DNA of 64,000 nucleotides from Pseudomonadales bacterium (lineage in GTDB: Bacteria > Pseudomonadota > Gammaproteobacteria > Pseudomonadales > UBA7239). Both the position numbers and the translations under genes were made by a program. The DNA lies in NCBI GenBank assembly GCA_028280345.1, contig JANQLY010000009.1, forward strand, positions 62,001 through 126,000. Reading direction: 5' to 3'. Positions 52,459 through 61,728 of the stretch are shown here, one piece after another (the first letter of the stretch is position 1; each line of letters opens with the position of its first letter). The notes below the pieces were generated by a model. It saw only the letters and a list, made by a program, of their open reading frames with translations. It was not told the origin of the DNA and did no database searches.

Positions 52459-54369
52459 ATGTCTCATTTGCCAGTCATTATCGGTTTTGGCGGTATCAAT
52501 GCTGCCGGTCGCGCTTCGTTCCACCAGGCTTATCAGCGCATGGTGCTGGACTCCCTTGACGAAAAACATCGACAGCAAACCATCGTCGGCCTTGCGAGTC
52601 TTATGAACCTTGTCCATTACTCGACTGATCACTTTCTCGATCAGGCGGGTACGCGCTACAGCTATGATGAAGTAGCGTCTTCGTTTAACCAAACTGTGCG
52701 TGACGGTACTCTGATTCGCCGTATTGATGAACGATTTTTCCCTGTGGATGCGACAACCTGGCAGAAGAATCTGTCCATGCGTCCGGATGGCAAGTCGCCG
52801 CTCACTTTTGTCACCGCGAGCCGTCATTTACCCGAACCGTTACCGCCGAGTTGGAAGGTCACCACACTCAGTGACAAGGAAGTGCAGGTCGAAATTACTG
52901 ATGCCGTGGACATCAAGGTCAGTAGTGAGCGGGTGTTCCCGGTTCAGGCAGGCGGTATCTTGCCGAGTGGTTTTGAACCGTCCGCGCTTTATGCCTCGCG
53001 CAATCACCCGCGTGGTTTGCAAATGACGGTGTATGCAGCTTCTGATGCCATTCAGTCCATGGGCATCGACTGGAATACGATTTTGCAACATGTTGCGCCG
53101 GATCAGGTAGCGGTATACGCAGGTTCGGCAATGAGTCAACTTGATTACAACGGTTCAGGTGGCATGATCCAGGCGCGCCTGATGGGTAAGAAGGTTACGT
53201 CAAAGCAGTGTGCGCTGGGTTTTTGTGAAATGCCGGCGGACTTTGTGAATGCCTATATACTCGGCTCTGTCGGTGCTACCGGAACAGGTGCCGGAGCCTG
53301 TGCGACATTTTTATACAACCTGCGGATGGCGGTTGACGATATTAACAGTGGTCGTCGCAAACTGGTGTTGATCGGTACCAGTGAAGCCCCGGTGACCTCG
53401 GAAGTAGCCGACGGTTATGCAGCGATGGGCGCACTGGCAACTGATGCAGACCTGATGAAACTGGATGGTACGGAAGCTGCGGACCACCGTCGCGCGAGTC
53501 GTCCGTTTGGCGAAAACTGTGGTTTTACACTTGCCGAGTCTTCCCAGTTTATTGTGCTGTGTGCTGATGATCTTGCTCTGGAGCTCGGTGCAAATATTTA
53601 TGGTGCTGTTGGTGCAGTGTTTGTGAATGCCGACGGTCATAAAAAATCAATTTCTGCGCCAGGTGCGGGAAATTATATAACGATGGCCAAAGCGATGGCT
53701 TCTGCGCGGACAATTGTTGGCGCGGATGCTGTAGCACGACGTAGTTTTGTTCAGGCTCACGGTTCCAGCACACCACAGAATCGTGTTACCGAGTCGCATA
53801 TTCTTAACGAAGCAGCAAAGGCTTTTGGTATTGAAAGCTGGCCGGTTGCAGCAATGAAAAGTTATGTGGGGCATTCTATTGGCAGTGCCGGGGGCGATCA
53901 GCTAACCGCAAGCCTTGGTGTCTGGCAGCACGGTCTGATACCTGGTATTAAAACCATTGATGGCCCGGCAAGTGATTTGCACTGTAGCAACCTGCGCATT
54001 GGGAACCAGGATATGGAAGTGGGCAAGGTTGGTATGGGTATCGATGTGGCCTTTATTAATGCCAAGGGGTTTGGCGGTAACAATGCAACAGCCAACGTGT
54101 TTGCGCCACATATTGTTGAAAAGATGCTCGCGAAAAAGCACGGTGCAGCGGCACTCAGTGAGCACCATAAGCGCAACGAAGCAGTCAATGAAACGGCGCA
54201 GGATTATAATGCACGCTCGATTCGCGGTGAGGCAAAGCCGATCTATCTGTTTGACCACAATGTAATTGATAACGAGAATATTGAAATTCAATCTGACAAG
54301 GTAGTTATTCCAGGTTTTGACAAGGCAATAGATCTGCCTGATGAGTCTGCTTACCCGGATATGGTTTGA
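52459..54369 (+). CDS. Large stand-alone beta-ketoacyl synthase
   Basis: A 636-residue thiolase-fold condensing enzyme, much longer than FabF (about 410). AAGGTG lies just before the ATG. The active site is visible: nucleophile Cys in GTGAGACATFLYN, His in VQAHGSSTPQNRVTE and His in KSYVGHSIGSAGGDQ. The first 200 residues are an extra N-terminal extension, and the C-terminal 90 residues are another addition. No acyl carrier protein, acyltransferase or reductase lies beside it. It may make a special lipid or hydrocarbon-like chain. It is divergent from the AraC-family regulator, with only about 110 bp between them. Confidence 0.9.
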   Translation: MSHLPVIIGFGGINAAGRASFHQAYQRMVLDSLDEKHRQQTIVGLASLMNLVHYSTDHFLDQAGTRYSYDEVASSFNQTVRDGTLIRRIDERFFPVDATTWQKNLSMRPDGKSPLTFVTASRHLPEPLPPSWKVTTLSDKEVQVEITDAVDIKVSSERVFPVQAGGILPSGFEPSALYASRNHPRGLQMTVYAASDAIQSMGIDWNTILQHVAPDQVAVYAGSAMSQLDYNGSGGMIQARLMGKKVTSKQCALGFCEMPADFVNAYILGSVGATGTGAGACATFLYNLRMAVDDINSGRRKLVLIGTSEAPVTSEVADGYAAMGALATDADLMKLDGTEAADHRRASRPFGENCGFTLAESSQFIVLCADDLALELGANIYGAVGAVFVNADGHKKSISAPGAGNYITMAKAMASARTIVGADAVARRSFVQAHGSSTPQNRVTESHILNEAAKAFGIESWPVAAMKSYVGHSIGSAGGDQLTASLGVWQHGLIPGIKTIDGPASDLHCSNLRIGNQDMEVGKVGMGIDVAFINAKGFGGNNATANVFAPHIVEKMLAKKHGAAALSEHHKRNEAVNETAQDYNARSIRGEAKPIYLFDHNVIDNENIEIQSDKVVIPGFDKAIDLPDESAYPDMV

Positions 54370-54395
54370 TAGTTTATTTGTCCTTGCCGGACGCT

Positions 54396-54570
54396 AGTTA
54401 CTTTTGGTGACCCCAAAAGTAACCAAAAGGGTCTGCTCCTAATCGCAACCCTGCGGGTACCCTTACTCCGCTATTTTTTCGGGGCCAGCCTGATTCGCTC
54501 CTGCTCAGCAGGCCTAAATTTGCGTCCTGCAAATTTACCCCGAAAAAATTGGCTCCGCTCGGTTGCTCAT
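54396..54570. repeat. Structured intergenic element with four nested inverted repeats
   Basis: An 11-bp hairpin (54397-54407 with 54413-54423), then a 12-bp outer stem (54473-54484 with 54538-54549) enclosing two inner hairpins: 54500-54505 with 54507-54512, and 54515-54523 with 54529-54537. The latter three form a clean three-way junction. It fills the 380-bp gap between convergent genes, looks non-coding, and resembles extragenic repeat elements found in several gammaproteobacteria. Confidence 0.65.
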
Positions 54571-54746
54571 AAGTCGCAAATTGTCTTCATAGTCTTCTAC
54601 TGAACGTTCATCAATTAAGCTTCTTTGAACCACTACAATAGTTAATTATTGGTACATACATCTCGTCTATCTTTTTCACAAAGATATAAACTCTCAACAA
54701 CCCCATAAAAGCTTAAGTAGAGCAGGTGAATTTTCAGGAGAAAAGC

Positions 54747-55652
54747 TTACTCCAACGTGTTAATCCACTTGGCAATGGAATTGATCGCCTGTTCCGCTTC
54801 AGGAATCACACCAAACAAACTGTGCCAGACATGAACCATATTGGGCCAGACTTCCAATGAAGTGTTAACGCCGTCCTGCTTTGCTTGCCCGGCAAACGCA
54901 ACCACTTCATCCAGCAGAGTTTCTGCATCACCCACTTGTAACAGGAGTGGAGACAGCCCTGTGAGATCTGTGGCATAAAAAGGTGATACAAGTGGGTTCT
55001 GATTAATGTGCTGTTTGGCATAGGCGCGCCCGACAAAGCTTAGCCCTTCGCGACTGGCAAGTTGGTCTATCTCACCGTTGCGCACATAGCTGTCGCTGCT
55101 GCATTCGAGATCAAGCCAGGCAGAAATGCCAATCGCGCCAGCGGGCATTGCCTGGTTATCTTGTCTGAGTTTTAGCAGGGTGGCCATGGTCAGACCGCCA
55201 CCGGCAGAGTCACCGGCAATCACTATTTGCTGTGGTGTATACCCCTGTGTTTGTAGCCACCCATAACTCGCGATGGCGTCTTCGAGCGCATGGGGAAATG
55301 GATATTCCGGTGCAAGCCGGTAGTTAACACTGAGAACTTTGCACTGGCTGGCACGGGCTATCTGTGAGCATAACGGGCGGTGTGAAACGGCAGAGCCGAC
55401 ACTGTAACCACCTCCGTGAAAATACAGCACAATTCTTTCTGATGGTGATGAAGGGATTAGCCATTCGGCGGTAACGCATGTATTGATCTCAACCGCTTCT
55501 ATCGAAATGCCATCAGGTAGTGGGGCAGCGCTGCCACGCTCGTCAAATACCTTGCGATTGGTTTCCAGAGACCCAGCCTGACCCTCCATTTCGCGTTTCA
55601 TCGTCGCAATAATGGACTGTATATTTTCTATACTGGTAGTACTGTCAGACAT
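54747..55652 (-). CDS. Alpha/beta hydrolase of the hormone-sensitive lipase family
   Basis: A 301-residue esterase. HGGGYSVGS near 79-87 is the oxyanion hole, GDSAGGGLT near 146-154 the nucleophile elbow (Ser in GDSAGG), and QVGDAETLLDE and NMVHVWHS supply Asp and His. No signal peptide. It belongs to the same HSL family IV as the 18622 protein but is not a close duplicate. Confidence 0.92.
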   Translation of the reverse strand: MSDSTTSIENIQSIIATMKREMEGQAGSLETNRKVFDERGSAAPLPDGISIEAVEINTCVTAEWLIPSSPSERIVLYFHGGGYSVGSAVSHRPLCSQIARASQCKVLSVNYRLAPEYPFPHALEDAIASYGWLQTQGYTPQQIVIAGDSAGGGLTMATLLKLRQDNQAMPAGAIGISAWLDLECSSDSYVRNGEIDQLASREGLSFVGRAYAKQHINQNPLVSPFYATDLTGLSPLLLQVGDAETLLDEVVAFAGQAKQDGVNTSLEVWPNMVHVWHSLFGVIPEAEQAINSIAKWINTLE

Positions 55653-55914
55653 AAGTGTGTATTAAACCTCATTCCTGGGAAAAATTTTATGAAACCCTAA
55701 CTTTTTACTTGCGATTTATACTTACTACCTCCATAATTCTGACACAAATAGCCTAAGTCATTGTTTTATAAGGAAATATATTTTTTCTGAATTGGAAAAA
55801 ATAGAAATATTAAAAATTTCGCGGAATTTTTGATAGAACTTTCAAAGACTTGGAAAGAAAGTTAAGGAAGCTGTAATAAGTTGTAAAAGTAATCGTAGGT
55901 GTGAAGAGGTACAT

Positions 55915-56907
55915 ATGAATCGTTGGAAAGGCATTTTAGAGTTTGTTGCTGTGATTGAAGCAGGGAGCTTTTCCAAGGCAGCGGAGAATATGGATATCGC
56001 TGTATCCCAGGTTAGCAAGCGGATCAACGACCTGGAAAATCGTCTCGGTACGCGTTTGATTCACCGTTCTACTCGTTCTATCAAGCTCAGCCAGCAGGGC
56101 GAAGCGTATTACGATTCTTGCAAAAAAATCATTGAGGAATTTAATCGTGCTGAAGACCGTGTGGCAATGGCTCAGGATTCAGCCCGCGGTAAACTCAAGC
56201 TATGTATTGTCGGTGGTTCACGACCTGCATTTCAGGTGGCGCTATTTGCCGAGTTTCTGAAAACCTATCCAGATATTAACCTTGAAATAATCTTCTGTGA
56301 TGAGCTGCCAAATCTTATCGAAAACCGTATTGATATGGCATTGGTTACTGGTCTTGTAGGGGACTGTCCATACCCGGGGATAAGACTGGCATGGGTGGAT
56401 TACCAATTATGTGCCTCACAGGCATTTGTTGACAAACACGGTGTGCCGGAACATCCGAGTGAACTGGAAGATTATTCTTGCATTATTTCCGATACGAGTA
56501 TCTGGAAACTACACCATCTCGAAGAAGAGGACGATGTGGAGGTGGAAGTGTCAGGGCAGTGGAAAAGCATGAACATTCGTGCCTGTATTGATGCAAGTAT
56601 CAGTGGTCTTGGTATTTTTATGATGCCCTCATTTTCTGTTGATGAAGTATTTGCGCAGAAAAAACTGGTTCCGGTATTGCCTGGCTGGGTCATCCGTAAA
56701 CCGCTGTGGGGTATTGCGCCTCATGTTGACTATGTACCGGCGAAATTAACGCTGTTACAAAATTATCTTCAAACTTTTATCAATATTGATCAAGGCGAGA
56801 TTGATAATGAGGCCGTACACCTCAATGCGGGCAAGCTTGGTTTGATTTCAGAGATGCAGGAAACGATACAGCGCGAAGAGCCGTTGTTTGACAAAGAAGG
56901 CAGCTAA
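55915..56907 (+). CDS. LysR-family transcriptional regulator
   Basis: A 330-residue regulator. The winged HTH occupies the first 60 residues (FVAVIEAGSFSKAAENMDIA, VSQVSKRINDLENRLGTRLI, RSTRSIKLSQQGEAYY), then a linker helix and a periplasmic-binding-like effector domain from about residue 92. AGAGGT precedes the ATG. It is divergent from the HSL hydrolase, its most likely target. Its last codons overlap the convergent trmA end by 4 bp. Confidence 0.93.
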   Translation: MNRWKGILEFVAVIEAGSFSKAAENMDIAVSQVSKRINDLENRLGTRLIHRSTRSIKLSQQGEAYYDSCKKIIEEFNRAEDRVAMAQDSARGKLKLCIVGGSRPAFQVALFAEFLKTYPDINLEIIFCDELPNLIENRIDMALVTGLVGDCPYPGIRLAWVDYQLCASQAFVDKHGVPEHPSELEDYSCIISDTSIWKLHHLEEEDDVEVEVSGQWKSMNIRACIDASISGLGIFMMPSFSVDEVFAQKKLVPVLPGWVIRKPLWGIAPHVDYVPAKLTLLQNYLQTFINIDQGEIDNEAVHLNAGKLGLISEMQETIQREEPLFDKEGS

Positions 56908-58034
56908 CAGGGCTTATGGTGTTGTAGCAGCACACCGCATTCAATATGGTCGGTATAGGGAAACTGATCAAACAAGGCAAATTCTGTAATGCGATGGGTT
57001 TTGCACAATGTTAGCAGGTTTTGATGCAGGGTTACCGGGTTACAGGAAATATAGCAAATTGCCGGAAAGTCTTTCACCAGATCTAGCGTATTTTCATCCA
57101 ATCCTGCTCGTGGTGGATCGACAAACACGGTTGAGAAATCGTAATCATCAAGATTGATATGTTTTAAGCGTCGGAACGGCCGTTCCCGTCTGATGGCTTG
57201 TGCGGCTTCTTCACTTGATAACCTCACCAGCTCAATATTATCAACGCTATTGTGTGCCATATTGTGCCGCGCAGAGCGCACAGATGTTTTACTGAGTTCG
57301 GTGGCAAGTACTTTTTCGAAGTTGCTTGCTAGTGGTAGAGTAAAGTTGCCGTTGCCACAATACAATTCCAACAGGTCACCATGGCTGTTTTCGGTTACCT
57401 TGTGAGCCCAGTTCAACATCTTTTCATTAATGGCTGCGTTCGGCTGTGTAAACGAAGACTCTATTTGCTGATACTCGTAAATGCGTCCATCGACTTGCAT
57501 GCTTTCAACAATATAGTCCTTGTCGAGCAGCAGTTTTTGTTTACGGCTGCGACCAATCAGTTCAACACTGAGATGGTCGCGCAATTGTTGCGCCTCGATC
57601 TGCCATGCTTCATCCAGTGCTTTATGATAGATCAAAGTGATGAGTGCCTCGCCCTTGTAACTGGTAAGAAACTCCACCTGAAATAATTTTTTACGCAACA
57701 CATTTGAAGCGTTAATCGCGTTGAGCAGCGTAGGCATTAATTTGCCAATCAGCTGTGAGCCCACCGGGTAGTCCTGAATCAGCACCGGTTTTTTGTATTC
57801 GCCTGGGCAGTACATGGCGTAGCTTGCCGTATCGCCTTCATGCCATATTTTGAATTCAGCGCGCATGCGGTAATGTTGCGCTGGTGATGCAAATATCTGT
57901 ATTGATGGTAGCTCAAAATTGTCAAATGCGTGACTAACGGCGCGTTGTTTTGCTTCCAGCAGAGTTTCGTAGTGCTCGGGATAAACCTGCCAGGGTTGTC
58001 GGTCAAAATCGGCCATTACATCAAGTGCGAGCAT
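56904..58034 (-). CDS. trmA: tRNA (uracil-5-)-methyltransferase
   Basis: A 376-residue SAM-dependent enzyme that makes 5-methyluridine at tRNA position 54. SAM domain blocks: LLELYCGNGNFTLPLASNF, TELSKTSVRSARHNMAHN; catalytic FVDPPRAGLD and CYISCNPVTLHQNL with the nucleophilic Cys in SCNP. RIYEYQQIESSFTQPN is the TrmA-typical segment that separates it from RlmC/RlmD, and no 4Fe-4S Cys cluster is seen. The ribosome site CAGGAG lies within the stop region of the upstream yjbQ-like gene, so the two are coupled. Confidence 0.95.
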   Translation of the reverse strand: MLALDVMADFDRQPWQVYPEHYETLLEAKQRAVSHAFDNFELPSIQIFASPAQHYRMRAEFKIWHEGDTASYAMYCPGEYKKPVLIQDYPVGSQLIGKLMPTLLNAINASNVLRKKLFQVEFLTSYKGEALITLIYHKALDEAWQIEAQQLRDHLSVELIGRSRKQKLLLDKDYIVESMQVDGRIYEYQQIESSFTQPNAAINEKMLNWAHKVTENSHGDLLELYCGNGNFTLPLASNFEKVLATELSKTSVRSARHNMAHNSVDNIELVRLSSEEAAQAIRRERPFRRLKHINLDDYDFSTVFVDPPRAGLDENTLDLVKDFPAICYISCNPVTLHQNLLTLCKTHRITEFALFDQFPYTDHIECGVLLQHHKPC

Positions 58035-58042
58035 GAGTATTG

Positions 58043-58468
58043 CTACTCCTGTTCATACTGCAGTGTGGCAATAATGGTGCGACCGCCGGCACGGTCACGG
58101 TGTTCGCCAAGGTAGATGCCTTGCCACGTGCCAAGCGCAAGTTCGCCGTTACTGATCGGGATCATGATTTCTGTTCCGAGTAAGGCTTGCTTGATATGGG
58201 CTGGCATATCGTCGGGGCCCTCAAGGGTGTGTTTGTAATAGGGCGCATTCTCCGGTGCGAGTTGGTTAAAGTGTGACTCCATATCGGTGCGCACAGTTGG
58301 GTCAGCATTTTCATTAATACTTAAGCTTGCTGAAGTGTGTTGCAAGAAAAAATGGGCGAGGCCGATGTTGATACGATCAAGCTCGGGAAGCTGCTGCACA
58401 ACTTCCCTTGTGACAAGGTGAAAGCCACGTGTTTTAGGCTTTAATAATATTCGGTGTTGAAAAAACAT
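58043..58468 (-). CDS. YjbQ/UPF0047 family protein
   Basis: A 141-residue protein from ATG 58468; an upstream in-frame ATG would add an unlikely hydrophobic tail. RGFHLVTREVVQQL, FLQHTSASLSINENADP with the conserved His, and ALGTWQGIYLGEHRDRAGGRTI are the UPF0047 signatures. Members have weak thiamine-phosphate synthase activity in vitro, and their true role is uncertain. It is cotranscribed with trmA (8-bp gap). Confidence 0.92.
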   Translation of the reverse strand: MFFQHRILLKPKTRGFHLVTREVVQQLPELDRINIGLAHFFLQHTSASLSINENADPTVRTDMESHFNQLAPENAPYYKHTLEGPDDMPAHIKQALLGTEIMIPISNGELALGTWQGIYLGEHRDRAGGRTIIATLQYEQE

Positions 58469-58655
58469 GATTAAACGAAGTGTTATTAATGTAAAAAGAA
58501 TGAAAACATGTTGCTGCATTCTACGTCATATTTCCATGTGTGTCGTACGGAATTAATGTTTCTGTACTGCGCGTTTGTATTCCTATAGACTTGCGCCTTG
58601 ATTCAGGTGCAGTGCACAAAATTATTAACCTTCTAAACTTTGTGGAGAAATACCT

Positions 58656-58769
58656 ATGCAAGACCATCAGGCGACCGATCAGGAAACAATTAAATTTATG
58701 ACCAAATGCTCTGTTGCATTTGTTGTCGTCACTTTTGTTGTAGGTTATACCTGCGCAATAGTATTTTAA
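58656..58769 (+). CDS. 37-residue single-span membrane protein
   Basis: ATG 58656 with GGAG 9-10 bp upstream; stop TAA 58767-58769, followed by a strong terminator. The product has an acidic start (MQDHQATDQETIKFM), then one membrane segment (SVAFVVVTFVVGYTCAIVF). Some bacterial cytochrome oxidase or transporter accessory peptides look like this, but I cannot assign it. A clear ribosome site, one span and a private terminator support a real gene. Confidence 0.6.
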   Translation: MQDHQATDQETIKFMTKCSVAFVVVTFVVGYTCAIVF

Positions 58770-58785
58770 TAAAAGTGTAACGTTT

Positions 58786-58825
58786 TTAAAGCGCGGCATT
58801 GTTTTTCAATGCCGCGCTTTTTTGT
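58786..58825. terminator. Bidirectional intrinsic terminator
   Basis: A 14-bp perfect stem (58788-58801 with 58807-58820), T5 loop and T-run on the plus strand, A-run on the other side. It serves the small membrane protein and the convergent rapA gene. Confidence 0.9.
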
Positions 58826-58835
58826 GCTTGAAAAA

Positions 58836-61667
58836 TTACGATGTAACAATCACGCGAATTGCGTCAAGCTGACATGGGCTCTGCGCAATAAACTGCTCAA
58901 GTAGTTCCGTTTGTTGTTGCAGATAGTCCAGCTCTTCCGGGCGAATATTCGGATTCTTTTTTTGCAGAGCCAGTAAACGGTTTGTTTCTTCGCTCTGGTA
59001 TTGCCGCATGGTAGCAAGGGAATTGGCCACTATCCGTTGTGTCTGCTCACTGGCCAGTTGATCGGTTTTAGCCAGTAGGTTTTTTAACAAAGTTTCCTGA
59101 CTTTCAATAACCTTTTTGCCAATATGTTTCTCAATCGTGTGACATTGTGCGTTGAGTTTGTTGTGCGCGATTTTATCGGCCATATTGTTGCCGTTAATAT
59201 CTACCAGAAACCGAATGACGGTGTCTGGTTGGAAGCGGTGTGCTTGCAATCGACGTGGTGCAGGGCAGCACACGGTATATAATACTTCCAGTAGCAGAGT
59301 GCCGGGCTTGATTGCTTTGTTCTTTAAGGTACAAACTGTGGCCTTGCCCCTGGTTTGACTTGTGATCAGATCAATGGCACTGATGACAAGCGGATGTTCC
59401 CAACTGGCCAGTTGAACATCGTCACGGCTTAATGCCCATGCGCGGTCGTAGGTAATAGTCTGACCTTCGTCCGACAGGTGTGGAAACGCGCTGGTAACCA
59501 TGTGGTCACCAGGTTTGATTACCAGGCTGTGTGCGTCGTGGGGTTCGGAGTCAATACCGAAGCAATCAAACACGCGTTCAAGGAAGGCAGAGGGATTTAT
59601 TTGATCGCTACGGCGGATTTCTTCAATAAGTCGTTGTGAAATTTCCACATCGCTGGAACTGATTTCCAGCAACTGATCGCGCCCGGATTCCAGTTGTTGT
59701 CTTATTTGCTGACTGATGCTGCGGGTTTTTTCAATTAATTCGTCGCAGCGTTGATTGGATTGCAGTGCAGAGTAAAGTGCATCGCGAGTTTGTGCGTTAA
59801 TGGCGGTACCCGCTGCATTGGTGGCCTCAAAGCCATTCATGCCTTCATGATACCAGTGGAACAATATCTCTTGTGGATGGTTTTCGAAGTAGGGCACATG
59901 AATATGAATTGTGTCCTGTTGGCCAATGCGGTCGAGCCGGCCTATACGTTGCTCGAGTAAATCTGGATTAAGTGGCAGGTCAAACAATACAAGATGTTGG
60001 GCAAACTGAAAGTTGCGACCCTCACTGCCGATCTCGGAACAAATCAATGCCTGTGCGCCATCGTCTGTATCGGCGAAATAGGCTGCCGCCCGGTCGCGGC
60101 TGATGATGTCCATATCCTCGTGAAATACCGCGAGACTCAGCCCCAGCTTGTAGTTACCGTAGGATTGAAGATCAATGGCTGTTTCCTTGTGGGAACAGAT
60201 CACGAGAACTTTTTCCTGACGATGCTGTTTGAGAAAGTTCTGTAACCACGTCATACGTGGGTCGTAGCTACACCAGCTCTCATCGTGGTACTGGCGTTCC
60301 GGGTAGATCAAATCGTCGTGAACAGTGCTGCTATTGTGTTGATAAGCCTCGGGTAGTGGCAGCGGTGCGGCGTGCAGGTGGCGTTTTGGGAAGCCACTGA
60401 TATTCTTGCGCGTGTTACGAAACATGACGCGACTTGTGCCGTTGCGATCGACAAGCTGCTGAATAATAGCGTTGCGATTGCTATTTGTGAGTTCGTCGTT
60501 ATCGAGATACTGATTGAGCTCTTGTGCTACTGATTCTTCAATGTCATTAATGGAGTCGGCACCGGGTGAATCGAGTAATTTGTTAACCAGTTTAGCAATG
60601 GGTTCGTAGTTTTCCTGCTCTTCGACAAAAGCGTTCAGGGAATGAAAACGATCAGGATCGAGCAAGTGCAAGCGTGCATAATGACTTTCAACACCGAGTT
60701 GTTCTGGTGTGGCAGTCAGTAAGAGCAGGCCCGGACACTGAGTTGATAGTTGTTTAATCCGCTGGTATCCCTCGTCGTCTTTGGAGTTGCTGTTGCCTTC
60801 TGTCTGGTCGCCACCAAGGTGATGAGCTTCATCGATGACGAGTAAATCCCAGTCTGCTTGCTGCAAGCTGGCAAAGTCACATTCGTCAAGAAAGCGGTGG
60901 CTGCAGAGGATAAGTTGTTCGGTAAGAAATGGATTTTGTTCCGGACTGAACTCAACTATTGCATTGACGCGTTCTTCATCAAAAATACTAAAGTGCAGAT
61001 TAAAACGTCTGATCATTTCCACAAACCACTGGTGCACGAGAGGCTCGGGAACGCTGATCAATACGCGTTCGGCGCGATGAGTTTGCAGCTGTTGGTGAAT
61101 AATTAAACCCGCTTCGATGGTTTTACCAAGGCCGACTTCGTCGGCGAGTAAAACACGCGGCGCGTAGCGATTGCCGACTTCGTGGGCAATATACAATTGG
61201 TGTGGTATCAGATCGATACGTGCGCCAATCAAGCCCTTGGCATAACTGGCCTGATTGCGCTGTTGAGCAGACAATGCCGCATAGCGTAATTCAAACCACT
61301 TTGGTTTGTCGAGTTGTTTGGAAAACAAACGATCCGATGCAAGACTCAATTGCAGGTGGTGGGCAAGCTGGGTTTCAGGCACGGGTGCAGTTGTGCCGTC
61401 GTTGTCGCTGGCGAGATAGATTTTTACGCCGTCGGTTTCGTCTACTTCCAGTACGGAAAGCTGTTTGCCGTTGGCCAGTTCGATGGTATCGCCTTGGGTA
61501 AACTCAATACGCGAGAGCGGTGCGTTGTCTTTTGCATAAGTGCGTTCGTCTTCGCTACCAGGAAAGTAAACAGTGACGAGGCGATAATCGAGACTCTGGA
61601 TAATACCGAGTCCGAGTTCAGGCTCGGTTTCACTGAGCCAGCGTTGTCCAATGGAAAATTCCTGCAT
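58836..61667 (-). CDS. rapA: RNA polymerase-associated ATP-dependent protein RapA
   Basis: A 943-residue SWI2/SNF2 ATPase that rescues stalled RNA polymerase for recycling. The N-terminal Tudor-like part begins FSIGQRWLSETEPELGLG. The first ATPase lobe has Walker A LADEVGLGKTIEAGLI near 171-186 and DEAHHLGGD, and LLLTATPEQLG follows; the second lobe has LICSEIGSEGRNFQFAQHLV and RIGRLDRIGQ. Length is close to the 968 residues of E. coli RapA. Confidence 0.97.
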   Translation of the reverse strand: MQEFSIGQRWLSETEPELGLGIIQSLDYRLVTVYFPGSEDERTYAKDNAPLSRIEFTQGDTIELANGKQLSVLEVDETDGVKIYLASDNDGTTAPVPETQLAHHLQLSLASDRLFSKQLDKPKWFELRYAALSAQQRNQASYAKGLIGARIDLIPHQLYIAHEVGNRYAPRVLLADEVGLGKTIEAGLIIHQQLQTHRAERVLISVPEPLVHQWFVEMIRRFNLHFSIFDEERVNAIVEFSPEQNPFLTEQLILCSHRFLDECDFASLQQADWDLLVIDEAHHLGGDQTEGNSNSKDDEGYQRIKQLSTQCPGLLLLTATPEQLGVESHYARLHLLDPDRFHSLNAFVEEQENYEPIAKLVNKLLDSPGADSINDIEESVAQELNQYLDNDELTNSNRNAIIQQLVDRNGTSRVMFRNTRKNISGFPKRHLHAAPLPLPEAYQHNSSTVHDDLIYPERQYHDESWCSYDPRMTWLQNFLKQHRQEKVLVICSHKETAIDLQSYGNYKLGLSLAVFHEDMDIISRDRAAAYFADTDDGAQALICSEIGSEGRNFQFAQHLVLFDLPLNPDLLEQRIGRLDRIGQQDTIHIHVPYFENHPQEILFHWYHEGMNGFEATNAAGTAINAQTRDALYSALQSNQRCDELIEKTRSISQQIRQQLESGRDQLLEISSSDVEISQRLIEEIRRSDQINPSAFLERVFDCFGIDSEPHDAHSLVIKPGDHMVTSAFPHLSDEGQTITYDRAWALSRDDVQLASWEHPLVISAIDLITSQTRGKATVCTLKNKAIKPGTLLLEVLYTVCCPAPRRLQAHRFQPDTVIRFLVDINGNNMADKIAHNKLNAQCHTIEKHIGKKVIESQETLLKNLLAKTDQLASEQTQRIVANSLATMRQYQSEETNRLLALQKKNPNIRPEELDYLQQQTELLEQFIAQSPCQLDAIRVIVTS

Positions 61668-61728
61668 ACTACTTTCAGGTTAGATTGCCAATCATTAAAG
61701 GAAGATAATGTAAAAGGAACTGCAATGT

